A DNA stretch of 64,000 nucleotides. It comes from Novosphingobium album (ex Liu et al. 2023). GTDB lineage: Bacteria; Pseudomonadota; Alphaproteobacteria; Sphingomonadales; Sphingomonadaceae. The notes under the pieces were generated by a model. The model was not told where the DNA came from, searched no databases, and saw nothing but the letters and a program-made list of their open reading frames with translations. Positions 1-10,506 of this stretch are shown piece by piece. The DNA lies in contig NZ_JARESE010000020.1 in the NCBI RefSeq assembly GCF_029076845.1, positions 184,139 through 248,138 of the forward strand, in the 5' to 3' direction. The first letter of the stretch is position 1. Each line of letters begins with the position of its first letter. A program made the translations under genes and the position numbers.

Positions 1-813
1 ATCGTGCCTTACGCGATGGGCCAGAACCTGGAATTCCTCGCGGGCGAGGGGCCGCGCCTTTCGCCCCGGCTGGTCGATACCGCGCTGGCCGCGCTGTCGC
101 CAGTGCCCGAGCGGCTGAGCCCGATCTACGAGACGGTGGCCAAGGTGCGCGCGCAACTGGGCCCGGACAAGACCCTGCTCGGTTTCGCCGGCAGCCCGTG
201 GACCGTCGCGACCTACATGGTGGCGGGCGAAGGCAGCCGCGACCAGCATGAGACGCGCGGCCACGCCTATCGCGATCCCGGTGCGTTCCAGGCGATCATC
301 GACGCGATCGTCGCGGTGACGGTGGAATACCTGTGCGGCCAGATCGCCGCTGGCGCCGAAGCCGTGCAATTGTTCGATTCCTGGGCAGGCAGCCTGGCCC
401 CGGCCGAGTTCGAGCGCTGGGTGATCGCGCCCAACGCGGCCATCGTGACGGCGCTGAAGGCGCGCTATCCGCAAGTGCCGGTGATCGGCTTTCCCAAGGG
501 CGCGGGCGAAAAGCTGGTCGCCTATGCGCGCGAGACCGGCGTGGATGCGCTGGGGCTCGACGAGACGATCGACCCGTGCTGGGCCCATGCCGTGCTGCCG
601 CAGGGCCTGCCGGTGCAGGGCAATCTCGACCCGTTGCTGCTGCTTTACGGCGGCGGCGCGAGCGGCGGGGAGCTTGACCGGCAAGTCCATCGCATCCTCG
701 ATGCCTTCGCCGATCGTCCGCACGTGTTCAATCTGGGCCACGGCATCGGCAAGGAGACGCCGATCGCGCATGTGGAGCATCTTTTGTCCACGGTTCGGCA
801 ATGGCGGGGCTGA
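1..813 (+). CDS. hemE: Uroporphyrinogen decarboxylase, 5' end outside window
   Basis: Converts uroporphyrinogen III to coproporphyrinogen III in cytoplasmic haem synthesis. The frame is open from base 1, so the gene starts upstream. The 270 visible residues are the C-terminal part of a family usually about 340-350 residues long; roughly the first 70 are missing, including the N-terminal arginine substrate-binding region. Visible family features are the GFAGSPWTVATYM segment near visible residue 60, the QLFDSWAG segment near 123 and the closing NLGHGI segment near 243. It is followed after 23 bp by hemJ on the same strand, which acts later in the same pathway, so co-transcription is likely. 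Family identity is confident. Confidence 0.95.
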   Translation: MVPYAMGQNLEFLAGEGPRLSPRLVDTALAALSPVPERLSPIYETVAKVRAQLGPDKTLLGFAGSPWTVATYMVAGEGSRDQHETRGHAYRDPGAFQAIIDAIVAVTVEYLCGQIAAGAEAVQLFDSWAGSLAPAEFERWVIAPNAAIVTALKARYPQVPVIGFPKGAGEKLVAYARETGVDALGLDETIDPCWAHAVLPQGLPVQGNLDPLLLLYGGGASGGELDRQVHRILDAFADRPHVFNLGHGIGKETPIAHVEHLLSTVRQWRG

Positions 814-836
814 CGCCGCCGGCCATTCCGCGCTAA

Positions 837-1289
837 ATGCGAGTCATGGAGCAGATGCTGCAGATGACCTATCTCTGGCTCAAGGCGGGCCACATCATTT
901 TCGTGATCTTCTGGATGGCCGGGCTGTTCATGCTGCCTCGGTTTTTCGTCTATCATCAGGAGGCCACGCCCGGCTCGCCGGAAAACGCGGTCTGGGTGGA
1001 GCGCGAGGCGCGGCTGCGCCGGATCATCCTGATGCCTTCGCTGATCGTCGTGTGGATTTTCGGGCTGACGCTGGCTTACAGCACCGGGGCATTCCACCAG
1101 GGCTGGTTCCACGCCAAGCTGCTGCTGGTCGTGTTGCTGAGCGGCTATCACGGCTGGCTTGTCGCTTATGCGAAGAAGCTGGCGCGCGGGGAGCGGCCTT
1201 TCACCGGCAAGCGCCTGCGCCTGCTGAACGAGGTTCCGGGGCTCGCTGCCGCGCTGATCGTGGTGCTCGCGGTGGTCAAGCCGTTCTAG
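837..1289 (+). CDS. hemJ: Protoporphyrinogen IX oxidase HemJ (CopD-like membrane protein)
   Basis: Predicted inner-membrane oxidase converting protoporphyrinogen IX to protoporphyrin IX in the oxygen-using haem route of many alphaproteobacteria. The 150-residue protein has four hydrophobic segments. It starts with the typical YLWLKAGHIIFVIFWMAGLF helix, followed by the LPRFFVYH segment whose histidine belongs to the conserved haem-binding set. The length matches the family. Three in-frame ATG codons lie close together (837, 846 and 855); 837 is used, but 846 or 855 would better match shorter family members. It lies just downstream of hemE, consistent with a haem operon. Confidence 0.9.
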   Translation: MRVMEQMLQMTYLWLKAGHIIFVIFWMAGLFMLPRFFVYHQEATPGSPENAVWVEREARLRRIILMPSLIVVWIFGLTLAYSTGAFHQGWFHAKLLLVVLLSGYHGWLVAYAKKLARGERPFTGKRLRLLNEVPGLAAALIVVLAVVKPF

Positions 1290-1377
1290 AAACTCGCCGC
1301 GCGCTTCGATTCAGGGCATCTTCCCAGGGGCCGGACAATTCCGTCGGGCCGGGAAGCCCATCAGGAGTATCCGCGTT

Positions 1378-1740
1378 ATGATCCTGCCGCTTGCCGCCGC
1401 CTCGCTTGCGGTCCTGTCTCCGGCGGATGAAGCGGATCTGCGCTGCATCGCCATCTTCGCGCTTTCGGGCGCGCAGAAGAATGCCGAAAAAAGCGAGGAT
1501 ACGGCGGGTTTCGTCGGCGCGATGATGTATTTCCTCGGGCGGATCGAGGGGCGAACCTCCGGGTTCGATCTGGAAGGCCAGATGACCCGGCTGCTGACCG
1601 GCGATGCTTATTCGCCGGCCGCGATCGAGGCTGATGCCGCGCGGTGCGGGCAGGAAATGATGCAGCGCGGGGCCGAGCTGGAGAAAGTCGGCAATGCCTT
1701 GCAGCACTTCGGCCAGTCGGCCCGACAGTCCGACAAATAA
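1378..1740 (+). CDS. Small secreted conserved hypothetical protein
   Basis: A 120-residue protein of unknown function. It begins with a short hydrophobic stretch (residues 1-13, ILPLAAASLAVL) that could be a weak signal peptide, followed by an acidic/amphipathic alpha-helical body. Two cysteines near residues 23 and 90 could form a disulphide if it is periplasmic. A good ribosome site (AGGAG) stands 8-9 bases before the ATG. Sphingomonads often carry a similar small protein between hemJ and rho, but I cannot assign a function. Confidence 0.65.
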   Translation: MILPLAAASLAVLSPADEADLRCIAIFALSGAQKNAEKSEDTAGFVGAMMYFLGRIEGRTSGFDLEGQMTRLLTGDAYSPAAIEADAARCGQEMMQRGAELEKVGNALQHFGQSARQSDK

Positions 1741-1819
1741 CGCCGGGCCCAGTGTGGTTCGATGCGTGGTTCGATACGGGAGCCGATCGCGCACAAGCGT
1801 TCGTTTCACAGATCATGCG

Positions 1820-1847
1820 TTGACCGCGAGCCGGGCAGGCCTTATCT
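1820..1847 (+). promoter_or_regulatory. Candidate sigma-70-type promoter for rho
   Basis: TTGACC at 1820-1825 and TTATCT at 1842-1847 are separated by 16 bases, in the 218-bp gap before rho. This would give an untranslated leader of about 100 bases. Long leaders are known for rho genes, which are often autoregulated by attenuation. Only the pattern match supports this call. Confidence 0.35.
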
Positions 1848-1958
1848 GGGCGGTGTTCCGGCAACAGGCCAGCAGACACACTTGCGCGCCTCGATCCGCT
1901 TTCCCCAAGCCCTTACGATTGGCCGGCCGCACACTCCTTCCACCCGGAATCGATAACA

Positions 1959-3215
<1,257 letters not shown>

Positions 3216-3231
3216 GCGAAGGCGACTGGTC

Positions 3232-3954
3232 TTGGATATCCTGATGACGCTGGCCGCGGCGATCCCTTCGCTGGGTGGCCCGGGCGAGATCTGGCAGCAC
3301 ATCGTCGCCGATTTCTCCAACATCACCGAACCGGCCGCGCTGGCCGCGTTCGGCCAGGTGCTGATGATCGACCTGCTGCTGGCGGGCGATAACGCGATTG
3401 TCGTGGGCGCGCTGGCCGCCGGATTGCCGGCGGCGGATCGCAAGAAGGTTATCCTGATCGGCATCGGCGCCGCGCTGGTCCTGCGCATCGGCTTTGCCCT
3501 GGCGGTAACCTGGCTGCTGGGCATTGTCGGGCTGATCTTCGCGGGCGGGCTGCTCTTGCTGTGGGTCGCCTGGAAGTTCTGGCGCGAACTGCATCACGGG
3601 GGCGAAAGCGAAGGCTCGCCCGAGATCGCGGGCGACGAGGACAGCGGGTTGAAGCCGGCGCGCAGCTTCGTCGGCGCGGCCTGGGCAGTCGCGGTCGCCG
3701 ACGTTTCGATGAGCCTCGACAACGTGCTCGCGGTCGCCGGCGCGGCGCGCGCGCATCCGGGCATCCTGATCGTCGGCCTGCTGCTCTCGGTGATCCTGAT
3801 GGGCATCGCGGCCAACATCATCGCCAAGTATATCGAGCGCTATCGCTGGATCGCCTACATCGGGCTCGCCGTGATCCTCTACGTCGCGGTGAAGATGATC
3901 TACGAGGGCTGGGTGGACCCTTCGCTCGGCGTGGCTTCGCTTTTCGCAGGCTGA
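3232..3954 (+). CDS. TerC/YjbE-family integral membrane protein
   Basis: Multi-pass membrane protein of the TerC family, YjbE-like branch; family members are linked to metal (manganese) export or tellurium resistance. The substrate here is unknown. The 240 residues contain seven or so hydrophobic helices. The family's two acidic motifs are present: DLLLAGDNAIVV near residue 45 and DVSMSLDNVLAV near 155, whose Asp and Asn residues are thought to bind metal. The first start is TTG at 3232; an ATG at 3244 would give a protein four residues shorter and is equally possible. It faces the next gene convergently. Confidence 0.85.
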   Translation: MDILMTLAAAIPSLGGPGEIWQHIVADFSNITEPAALAAFGQVLMIDLLLAGDNAIVVGALAAGLPAADRKKVILIGIGAALVLRIGFALAVTWLLGIVGLIFAGGLLLLWVAWKFWRELHHGGESEGSPEIAGDEDSGLKPARSFVGAAWAVAVADVSMSLDNVLAVAGAARAHPGILIVGLLLSVILMGIAANIIAKYIERYRWIAYIGLAVILYVAVKMIYEGWVDPSLGVASLFAG

Positions 3955-3966
3955 TCCCCGTTCAGC

Positions 3967-5550
3967 TCACGCGCGCCGGAACGTGTCGGCGCGCGCATTG
4001 CGCCAGGCGCGGGCATAGCTGGTGCTGTCGGGATCTTCGAGCAACTGGCCGGGCCGGAGGAACTCGTAGACTTCGTCGAGCGGGCCGGCCTTGGCGCTGT
4101 CGATGCGCTGGAACATGTCATGGTGCGTCAGCGCCCAGGGATTTTCCAGCCCCATCGCCACCAGGATCTCGCGCAGGGCCTTCAGCGTCTCGGCATGGAA
4201 GCGGGCGACGCGTTCGGCCTTCTCCTCGATGACGAGGCCCTGCTGGCGCCAGGCTTCCTGTGTCGCCACGCCCGTCGGGCAATTGCCGGTGTGGCATTTC
4301 ATCGACTGGACGCAGCCCAGCGAGAACATGAAGGCCCGCGCGGCATTGCACCAGTCCGCCCCCAGCGCGATCGCCCGCGCCATGCCCGCGCCCGAATGGA
4401 CCTTGCCCGAAGCGCCCAGGCGGATGCGATCGCGCAAATTGGTGCCGACCAGCGCGTTGCCCATGTGGATCAGCCCCTCGCGCAAGGGCATCCCGACATT
4501 GTCGGTCAATTCCTGCGGCGCGGCGCCGGTGCCGCCTTCGGCCCCGTCGATCACGATGAAATCGGGCGTGATGCCGGTTTCGACCATGGCCTTGCACAGC
4601 GCCATCACCTCGTGCGGCTGGCCGATGCACAGCTTGAAGCCGGCGGGCTTGCCGCCCGACAGGCGGCGCAGCTCGACAATCCATTCAAGCAGGCCGATCG
4701 GCGTCGAGAAGGTGGAGTGCGCGGCGGGCGAAAGGCAATCCTGCCAGGGCTCCACCTTGCGCGCGTCGGCGATCTCGGGTGTCACCTTGGGGCCGGGCAG
4801 CACGCCGCCATGGCCGGGCTTGGCGCCCTGGCTCAGCTTGATCTCCACCATCTTGACCTGATCGGCGCTGGCCTGGGCCGCGAACTTTTCGGGATCGAAG
4901 CCGCCATCGCGCGTGCGGCAGCCGAAATAGCCGCTGCCGATCTCCCAGATCAGATCGCCGCCATGCTTGCGGTGATAGGTGCAGATGCCGCCCTCGCCGG
5001 TATCCTGCGCGAAGCCGCCCAGCGCGGCGCCCTTGTTCAGCGCTTCGACCGCGCGCGCCGAAAGCGAGCCGAAGCTCATCGCTGAAATGTTCAGCAGCGA
5101 GGATTCGTAGGGCTTGAGGCAATCGGGCCCGCCGATGCGCAGGCGCCAGCTGGCCGGCGCCTGCTCGGTGGGGACGATCGAATGGCCCAGCCACTCGTAT
5201 TCGTCGGAATAGACGTCCAGCTCGGTGCCCATCGGGTGGGTCGAGATCGCCCCCTTGGCGCGGGCATAGACCAGACTGCGCTCATCGATGGTGAACGGGC
5301 GCCCCTCGCGATCGCTCTCGACGATATAGGCGCGCAGGAACGGGCGCAGATCCTCGAACAGCCAGCGCACCCGCGCGATCAGCGGATAATTGCGCCGCAA
5401 CGCGTGGCTGCCTTGCAGGAAATCCCACAAGGCGATGGCCAGCAGTGGCACGAACAGCACCAGCGCCCAGCGCAGCGGCGGGACGAACCAGCACAAGGCC
5501 ACGGCCGCCACCAGGAACAGCGGCACGGTGTAGCGGGGCGCGTTGGGCAT
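3967..5550 (-). CDS. FMN-binding glutamate-synthase-like membrane protein
   Basis: Stand-alone protein related to the FMN/Fe-S central domain of glutamate synthase, of unknown substrate. The 527 residues begin with two hydrophobic helices (about 8-47). The GltS-like barrel follows with the SMSFGSLSA, GEGG and GGTGAAP segments, and the conserved ending CVQSMKCHTGNCPTGVATQ near 425, whose cysteines fit the cluster ligands of the family. It lacks the glutamine amidotransferase and the GXGXG domains of true large-subunit GltB, so ammonia-dependent or unrelated chemistry is possible. The ATG at 5550 lies 4 bases after the stop of the dienelactone hydrolase gene, so the two form an operon. Confidence 0.85.
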   Translation of the reverse strand: MPNAPRYTVPLFLVAAVALCWFVPPLRWALVLFVPLLAIALWDFLQGSHALRRNYPLIARVRWLFEDLRPFLRAYIVESDREGRPFTIDERSLVYARAKGAISTHPMGTELDVYSDEYEWLGHSIVPTEQAPASWRLRIGGPDCLKPYESSLLNISAMSFGSLSARAVEALNKGAALGGFAQDTGEGGICTYHRKHGGDLIWEIGSGYFGCRTRDGGFDPEKFAAQASADQVKMVEIKLSQGAKPGHGGVLPGPKVTPEIADARKVEPWQDCLSPAAHSTFSTPIGLLEWIVELRRLSGGKPAGFKLCIGQPHEVMALCKAMVETGITPDFIVIDGAEGGTGAAPQELTDNVGMPLREGLIHMGNALVGTNLRDRIRLGASGKVHSGAGMARAIALGADWCNAARAFMFSLGCVQSMKCHTGNCPTGVATQEAWRQQGLVIEEKAERVARFHAETLKALREILVAMGLENPWALTHHDMFQRIDSAKAGPLDEVYEFLRPGQLLEDPDSTSYARAWRNARADTFRRA

Positions 5551-5554
5551 CGGC

Positions 5555-6253
5555 TTAGCCGAGATGCGCGGCGAAGAACGCGGCGGTCCGCTCGTCGGCC
5601 AGAGTCGCGGCGGCTTCGTCGCGGCGCGTGCCGATCTCGGCGGCGAAGCCGTGATCGAGCCCGGCGTAATCATGAAGCGTCACGCGCGGGTGATCGTCCA
5701 GCCCTTCGTGCATCGCCTTCTGTGCTTCGGCGGGCACGAAGCCGTCGGCGGTGGGGATGTGCAGCATCAACGGGCGGGCGATTGCATGCTTCTCGCCCAG
5801 CATCTGGTCGATGCCGACGCCGTAATAGCCGACCGAAGCGTCGATATCGGTGCGCGCCGCCGTCATATAGGCGATCTTGCCGCCCATGCAGTAACCGACG
5901 AGGCCGACCTTGGGCACGCCCATCTCGCGGCGGGCCCAGTGGATCACCGCTTCGATATCGCGGATGCCCAGGTCGAAATCGTGCTTCATCATGTAGCCGA
6001 CCGCTTCCTGGAACTGTTCGGGCACATCGGCATCGAATTCGACGCCGGGCTTCTGCCGCCAGAACGTGTCGGGCGCGATCGCCAGATAGCCGCGCGCCGC
6101 CCAGCCATCGGCCTTCTTGCGGATGCCGGCATCGACGCCGAAAATCTCCTGCTGGACGATGATCGCGCCGCGCGGCGTACCTTGGGGCGTGGCAACATAG
6201 GCGGGGATCATGCCATCGCCATCGAGCGTGGGAATCTGGGTGTTTGTGGTCAT
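5555..6253 (-). CDS. Dienelactone hydrolase family protein
   Basis: Alpha/beta-hydrolase of the dienelactone hydrolase (carboxymethylenebutenolidase-like) family, 232 residues, the usual length. Visible features are the QQEIFG segment carrying the conserved Glu near residue 37, the nucleophile elbow GYCMGG with Cys in place of Ser near 122, and the LDHGFA His near 202. Together with an Asp these make the Cys-Asp-His triad. Start chosen at the ATG at 6253, which has a GGAGAG ribosome site; longer in-frame starts have no homologous look. It may act on dienelactones from chloro-aromatic breakdown, but no such pathway genes are nearby, so a general esterase is as likely. Confidence 0.88.
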   Translation of the reverse strand: MTTNTQIPTLDGDGMIPAYVATPQGTPRGAIIVQQEIFGVDAGIRKKADGWAARGYLAIAPDTFWRQKPGVEFDADVPEQFQEAVGYMMKHDFDLGIRDIEAVIHWARREMGVPKVGLVGYCMGGKIAYMTAARTDIDASVGYYGVGIDQMLGEKHAIARPLMLHIPTADGFVPAEAQKAMHEGLDDHPRVTLHDYAGLDHGFAAEIGTRRDEAAATLADERTAAFFAAHLG

Positions 6254-6357
6254 GGGGCTCTCCTCAAGTGCGTTTGTGTCAGGGAGTAAGCGCGGGCGAT
6301 GGACTTTGCCAAGCGTATGTGTCAGCAATAGTGCAGAATTCCGCCGAGGAGAGGCCG

Positions 6358-6633
6358 ATGAAGGTGAATGTCGAGGTCGAGTGCTCGCCCGAGGAGGCCC
6401 GGCGCTTCCTGGGCCTGCCGGACATCACCAAGGCCAACGAGGTCTATGTGGACGCGGTCGCCAATGCGATGCAGGGCGTCGGCAATTTCGACCAGCTTCA
6501 GGAACTGGCCAAGCAAGTCGCGCCGATGAGGCAACTGGGCCTCAAGCTGTTCCAGCAATTGATGGAAAGCGGCGCGGCCATGGCGATGAGTGGGGCCGGC
6601 ACCGGGTCCGCCACCAGGAAGGATGGCGACTAG
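6358..6633 (+). CDS. Small DUF6489-type conserved protein
   Basis: A 91-residue protein of unknown function resembling the DUF6489 family found in sphingomonads. It starts MKVNVEVECSPEEARRFLG, then forms an amphipathic helical body ending in a polar tail. The start at 6358 has a strong GAGGAGAGG ribosome site 5-10 bases upstream. It is divergent from the hydrolase gene and lies 39 bp before mnmE. No enzyme motif or membrane segment is visible. Confidence 0.75.
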   Translation: MKVNVEVECSPEEARRFLGLPDITKANEVYVDAVANAMQGVGNFDQLQELAKQVAPMRQLGLKLFQQLMESGAAMAMSGAGTGSATRKDGD

Positions 6634-6672
6634 GCCAGCCGTTCCCCCGGCTGACGGGGACTTTGCACAGCG

Positions 6673-7950
6673 ATGACGGATACGATTTTCGCGCTTTCGA
6701 GCGGGGCGCCGCCTTCGGCCATCGCGGTCCTGCGGATCAGCGGGCCGGCGGCGGGAACGGCGCTGCGTCTGCTGGCCGGCGGCGTGCCGCCCGCGCGGCG
6801 CGCCAGCTATCGCCGTCTGCGCGATGGTGCGGGTGAGACGCTGGACCAGGCCATCGTGCTGTGGTTTCCCGGATCGGACACGGCGACGGGCGAGGATCTG
6901 GCCGAGATGCACTTGCACGGCGGCCGCGCGGTGATCGCGGCGGTGGAGCGCGCACTGGCCGCGTTGCCCGAGTTGCGTCGCGCGACTTCGGGTGAGTTCA
7001 CGCGCCGCGCCTTCGCCCATGGCCGGATCGACCTTGCCGAAGCCGAAGGACTGGCCGACCTGCTGTCCGCCGAAACCGAGATGCAGCGGCGCAGCGCGCT
7101 CGCCATGGCCGGCGGCGAATTCTCACGGCTGGTGGAAGGCTGGCGCGAGCGGGTGCTGGCGGCGTCCGCGCTGGTCGAATCGGTGCTCGATTTCGGCGAC
7201 GAGGACGATGTTTCCGGGTTGCCGGCGGATTTCACCGCGCGAGTGGCGGCATTGCGCGGCGAAATCACCGCTTGGCTCGATCGCCCGCGCGCGGAACGCT
7301 TGCGCGAAGGCTTCCGGGTGGTGCTCGCGGGGCCGCCTAACGCGGGAAAAAGCACGCTTTTCAACGCATTGGTCGAGGATGAGGCGGCGATCACCGCGCC
7401 TGTCGCCGGCACCACGCGCGATGTTATCACGCGTGCGGTGGCGATTGGCGGGGTGCCATTCCTGTTTGCCGATACCGCTGGCCTCCACGAAGGCGCCAGC
7501 GACGCCATCGAAGTGATCGGCATCGCGCGCGCGCGCTCGGAATTCGATCGGGCAGACCTGGTGCTCTGGCTGGGGGCGGAAGGTGAGGGGCCGGAAGGGG
7601 CGTGGGAGATCACGGCGCAAGTCGATCGGCGCGGGCATCCGGCCAAGGCGGCGGCGCGGCATCGGGTATCGGCCGTGACGGGCGAGGGGCTCGGCGATCT
7701 GCGCGCGGCGCTTGTCGCGGCGGCGCGCGCTGCCCTGCCCAAGCCCGGCGAGGCGGCGCTCAATGCGCGGCAACACCGTTTGCTGGCTGATGCCGCCGTC
7801 GCGCTGGGCGATGCCTTGCATCAGGGCGATCCCTTGCTGGTGGCGGAAGGCTTGCGCCAGACCCGGGTCGCTTTCGATGCGCTGATGGGCCGGACCACCA
7901 CAGAGGATATGCTCGATACGCTGTTCGGGCGCTTCTGCATCGGCAAGTGA
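6673..7950 (+). CDS. mnmE: tRNA modification GTPase MnmE
   Basis: GTPase that works with MnmG to place the 5-carboxymethylaminomethyl group on the wobble uridine of certain tRNAs. The 425 residues show the family order: N-terminal tetrahydrofolate-binding domain ([20 protein letters not shown]), helical domain, and inserted G domain. The G domain has the P-loop GPPNAGKST near residue 221 and the DTAG switch near 265. The last residues are FCIGK, with the C-terminal catalytic Cys. The start is an ATG at 6673. A parS-like site lies just after the stop, in the gap before mnmG. Confidence 0.97.
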   Translation: MTDTIFALSSGAPPSAIAVLRISGPAAGTALRLLAGGVPPARRASYRRLRDGAGETLDQAIVLWFPGSDTATGEDLAEMHLHGGRAVIAAVERALAALPELRRATSGEFTRRAFAHGRIDLAEAEGLADLLSAETEMQRRSALAMAGGEFSRLVEGWRERVLAASALVESVLDFGDEDDVSGLPADFTARVAALRGEITAWLDRPRAERLREGFRVVLAGPPNAGKSTLFNALVEDEAAITAPVAGTTRDVITRAVAIGGVPFLFADTAGLHEGASDAIEVIGIARARSEFDRADLVLWLGAEGEGPEGAWEITAQVDRRGHPAKAAARHRVSAVTGEGLGDLRAALVAAARAALPKPGEAALNARQHRLLADAAVALGDALHQGDPLLVAEGLRQTRVAFDALMGRTTTEDMLDTLFGRFCIGK

Positions 7951-7956
7951 CGTGTA

Positions 7957-7972
7957 TGTTTCACGTGGAACA
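7957..7972. promoter_or_regulatory. parS: parS site 1 (ParB binding)
   Basis: The 16-mer TGTTTCACGTGGAACA matches the widely conserved bacterial parS pattern TGTTNCACGTGNAACA at every fixed position. It lies in the mnmE-mnmG gap, about 3.3 kb from parB, as expected for an origin-proximal centromere. Confidence 0.9.
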
Positions 7973-8023
7973 GCGCCGCGCGCTTTGACCCGTCCGGTCG
8001 CTTCGGGTAAGGCGGCAGCCATC

Positions 8024-9871
8024 ATGCACAACTTTGACGTGATCGTGATCGGCGGCGGACATGCCGGCTGTGAAGCGGCTGCCGTTGCGGCACGGATGGG
8101 TGCGCGCGCCGCGCTGGTCAGCTTCAATCTCTCCACGATCGGCGCGATGAGCTGCAACCCGGCAATCGGCGGTCTGGGCAAGGGCCATCTGGTGCGCGAG
8201 GTCGATGCCTTCGACGGCCTGATCGCGCGCGCGGCCGATGCGGCGGCGATCCATTACCGGATGCTCAACCGCTCGAAGGGCAGTGCGGTCCAGGGGCCAC
8301 GCGTCCAGGCGGACCGGCGTTTGTTCAGGGCGGCGATCCAGCGGTTGCTGAAGGAACAAGGCGATCTCACGCTGATCGAGGGCGAGGCGGCGGCCTTGGT
8401 GCTCGCGCAAGGCCGCGTGGCCGGCGTCGACCTTGCCGACGGCACGCGGCTTGCCGGCAAGGCGGTGATCCTGTGCACGGGCACGTTCCTGGGCGGCAAG
8501 CTGTTCCGGGGTGAAGAGCGCATCGTCGGCGGCCGGATCGGCGAATCTTCGGCCCTTGTCCTCGCGGCCCAGTTGCGGGAAGCGGCGCTGCCGATGGCGC
8601 GGCTCAAGACGGGCACACCGCCCCGGCTTGACGGTCGCACGATCGACTGGGCCCGGCTGGAGGAACAGCCTTCGGACGGTGAGGGCTGGACGATGTCGGC
8701 GATGGGGCAGGGGCGGGTTAACCCGCAGCTCGCCTGCGCGATCACCCGCACCAATCCGCACAGCCATGCCGTGATCCGCGACAACCTGCATCGCTCGCCT
8801 TTGTTCTCCGGCGCGATCGACGCGCGCGGGCCGCGCTATTGCCCTTCGATCGAGGACAAGATCCATCGCTTCGCCGATCGCGATGGGCACCAGGTTTTCC
8901 TGGAGCCCGAGGGGCTCGATTCCCGGCTGATCTATCCGAACGGCGTGAGCACATCGCTTCCTTCCGAGGTTCAGCTTGAAATGCTGCGCACGATGGAGGG
9001 GCTGGAGCGGGTCGAGATGGTGCTGGCCGGCTACGCGGTGGAATACGATCACATCGATCCGCGCGCGCTGCGGCCCAGCCTGGAACTGCGCGACATTCCC
9101 GGCCTCTATTGCGCGGGTCAGATCAACGGCACCACGGGGTATGAGGAAGCCGCGGCGCAAGGGCTGGTCGCCGGGCTGCACGCGGCCGGGGCGGTGCACG
9201 ATCGCGATGTGAGCGTGCTTGATCGGTCGAACAGCTATATGGCGGTGATGATCGATGACCTGACATTGCACGGGGTGAGCGAGCCCTATCGGATGCTGAC
9301 CGCGCGCGCCGAATACCGCTTGCGGCTGCGTGCCAACAATGCCGCGACCCGGCTGACGCCGCTGGCCTTGAAGGCCGGCGCGGTGGGCGAGGCGCGGCGG
9401 GACTGGTTTGCCCGGCGTGAGGAACGGCGCGACGGGATCGACCGTGCGTTCGACACGATTGTGCCGGCGGTCGATCTCGCGCGTGCGGGCCTGCCGGTGC
9501 GCAACGACACCGGACACTTGCCGATTCGCGAATGGTTGCGGTTTGGTGGGGTCGATCTTGCCGCGCTGACCCCGTGGCTCGATGCCGAAGCACTGGCCGA
9601 TGGCGATCTGGCGGATGAGGCGGCGGAAGACGCGGCCTATGCGCCTTATCTCGATCGGCAGGAGCGCGAGCTGCGCGAGTTGCGCGCGAGCGAGGCCTTG
9701 CCGCTGCGCGATGACTTTCCTTACGGCACGGTCCCCGGCCTCTCGCGCGAGATGGTCGAACGGCTTGACCGGGCACGCCCGGCGACGCTTGCCGCGGCGG
9801 GCCGCGTGCCCGGCGTGACGCCGGCGGCGCTTGCTGCCTTGCTGGTCCACGCCCGCCGCGAGGCCGCGTGA
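8024..9871 (+). CDS. mnmG: tRNA uridine-5-carboxymethylaminomethyl modification enzyme MnmG
   Basis: FAD-dependent partner of MnmE in wobble uridine modification. The protein is 615 residues, within the family range. It opens with the FAD-binding motif [14 protein letters not shown] (residues 6-19). The segments [14 protein letters not shown] and GTFLGGKLF follow, then the late [16 protein letters not shown] signature near residue 366. The ATG at 8024 is chosen because the family N-terminus begins there; upstream codons run through the parS site. Its stop overlaps the rsmG start by 4 bases. Confidence 0.97.
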   Translation: MHNFDVIVIGGGHAGCEAAAVAARMGARAALVSFNLSTIGAMSCNPAIGGLGKGHLVREVDAFDGLIARAADAAAIHYRMLNRSKGSAVQGPRVQADRRLFRAAIQRLLKEQGDLTLIEGEAAALVLAQGRVAGVDLADGTRLAGKAVILCTGTFLGGKLFRGEERIVGGRIGESSALVLAAQLREAALPMARLKTGTPPRLDGRTIDWARLEEQPSDGEGWTMSAMGQGRVNPQLACAITRTNPHSHAVIRDNLHRSPLFSGAIDARGPRYCPSIEDKIHRFADRDGHQVFLEPEGLDSRLIYPNGVSTSLPSEVQLEMLRTMEGLERVEMVLAGYAVEYDHIDPRALRPSLELRDIPGLYCAGQINGTTGYEEAAAQGLVAGLHAAGAVHDRDVSVLDRSNSYMAVMIDDLTLHGVSEPYRMLTARAEYRLRLRANNAATRLTPLALKAGAVGEARRDWFARREERRDGIDRAFDTIVPAVDLARAGLPVRNDTGHLPIREWLRFGGVDLAALTPWLDAEALADGDLADEAAEDAAYAPYLDRQERELRELRASEALPLRDDFPYGTVPGLSREMVERLDRARPATLAAAGRVPGVTPAALAALLVHARREAA

Positions 9872-10506
9872 TCGGGGACGAAGCGGCGGCCAAGGCGTGG
9901 CTACGTACGCTGCCCGCTTGCGATGACCTGGCGATAGAGCGGCTCGAACGCCTCGTCGCGCTGCTGCGTGAGGAGAACGCGCGGCAGAACCTGGTGTCGG
10001 AGGCCAGCCTGGAACAAGTGTGGCAAAGGCATATCGCCGATAGCGCGCAGCTTCTCACACACGTTCCACGTGAAACATCGCCATGGCTCGATCTGGGCAC
10101 CGGGGCGGGGTTTCCCGGTCTCGTGGTCGCCACGCTCTTACCCGAAACCGAAGTCCGCATGATCGAATCGCGTGCGCGGCGAGTCGATTGGCTGGAACGC
10201 GCGCGCTGTGATCTCGGCCTCGATTCGGCGGTGGTGATCGGTGAGCGGCTCGAGAATGTCCCGGCGTTCACCGCAAAGGTGATTTCCGCACGCGCCTTTG
10301 CACCACTTGAGCGATTGCTTGCGTTATCCGCGCGCTTTTCCACAAGCGACACACATTGGCTGTTGCCCAAGGGCCGGTCGGCGGTCCAAGAATTGCGAGA
10401 CCTCCGCAAATGGCGGCATATGTTCCACGTGGAACAGTCGCTAACCGATCCCGATGCCGGGATCATTGTTGGAACACTGGCCGGCAGGAAGGGAACGAGC
10501 ACGTGA
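9868..10506 (+). CDS. rsmG: 16S rRNA (guanine-527-N7) methyltransferase RsmG
   Basis: SAM-dependent methyltransferase acting on G527 of 16S rRNA. The 212-residue protein carries the conserved RHIADS segment near residue 50 and the SAM site [12 protein letters not shown] near 72-83. It starts with GTG inside the mnmG stop (GTGA overlap) and ends in another GTGA overlap with parA, so it is translationally coupled on both sides. Two parS-like sites lie inside this coding region. Confidence 0.95.
   Translation: MIGDEAAAKAWLRTLPACDDLAIERLERLVALLREENARQNLVSEASLEQVWQRHIADSAQLLTHVPRETSPWLDLGTGAGFPGLVVATLLPETEVRMIESRARRVDWLERARCDLGLDSAVVIGERLENVPAFTAKVISARAFAPLERLLALSARFSTSDTHWLLPKGRSAVQELRDLRKWRHMFHVEQSLTDPDAGIIVGTLAGRKGTST
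10062..10077. promoter_or_regulatory. parS: parS site 2 (one mismatch)
   Basis: CGTTCCACGTGAAACA matches the parS pattern at all fixed positions except the first base. It is inside rsmG. A single outer mismatch is commonly tolerated. Confidence 0.8.
10421..10436. promoter_or_regulatory. parS: parS site 3 (perfect palindrome)
   Basis: TGTTCCACGTGGAACA is a perfect 16-bp palindrome matching the parS pattern. It is inside the 3' part of rsmG, 67 bp before the parA start. Confidence 0.9.
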
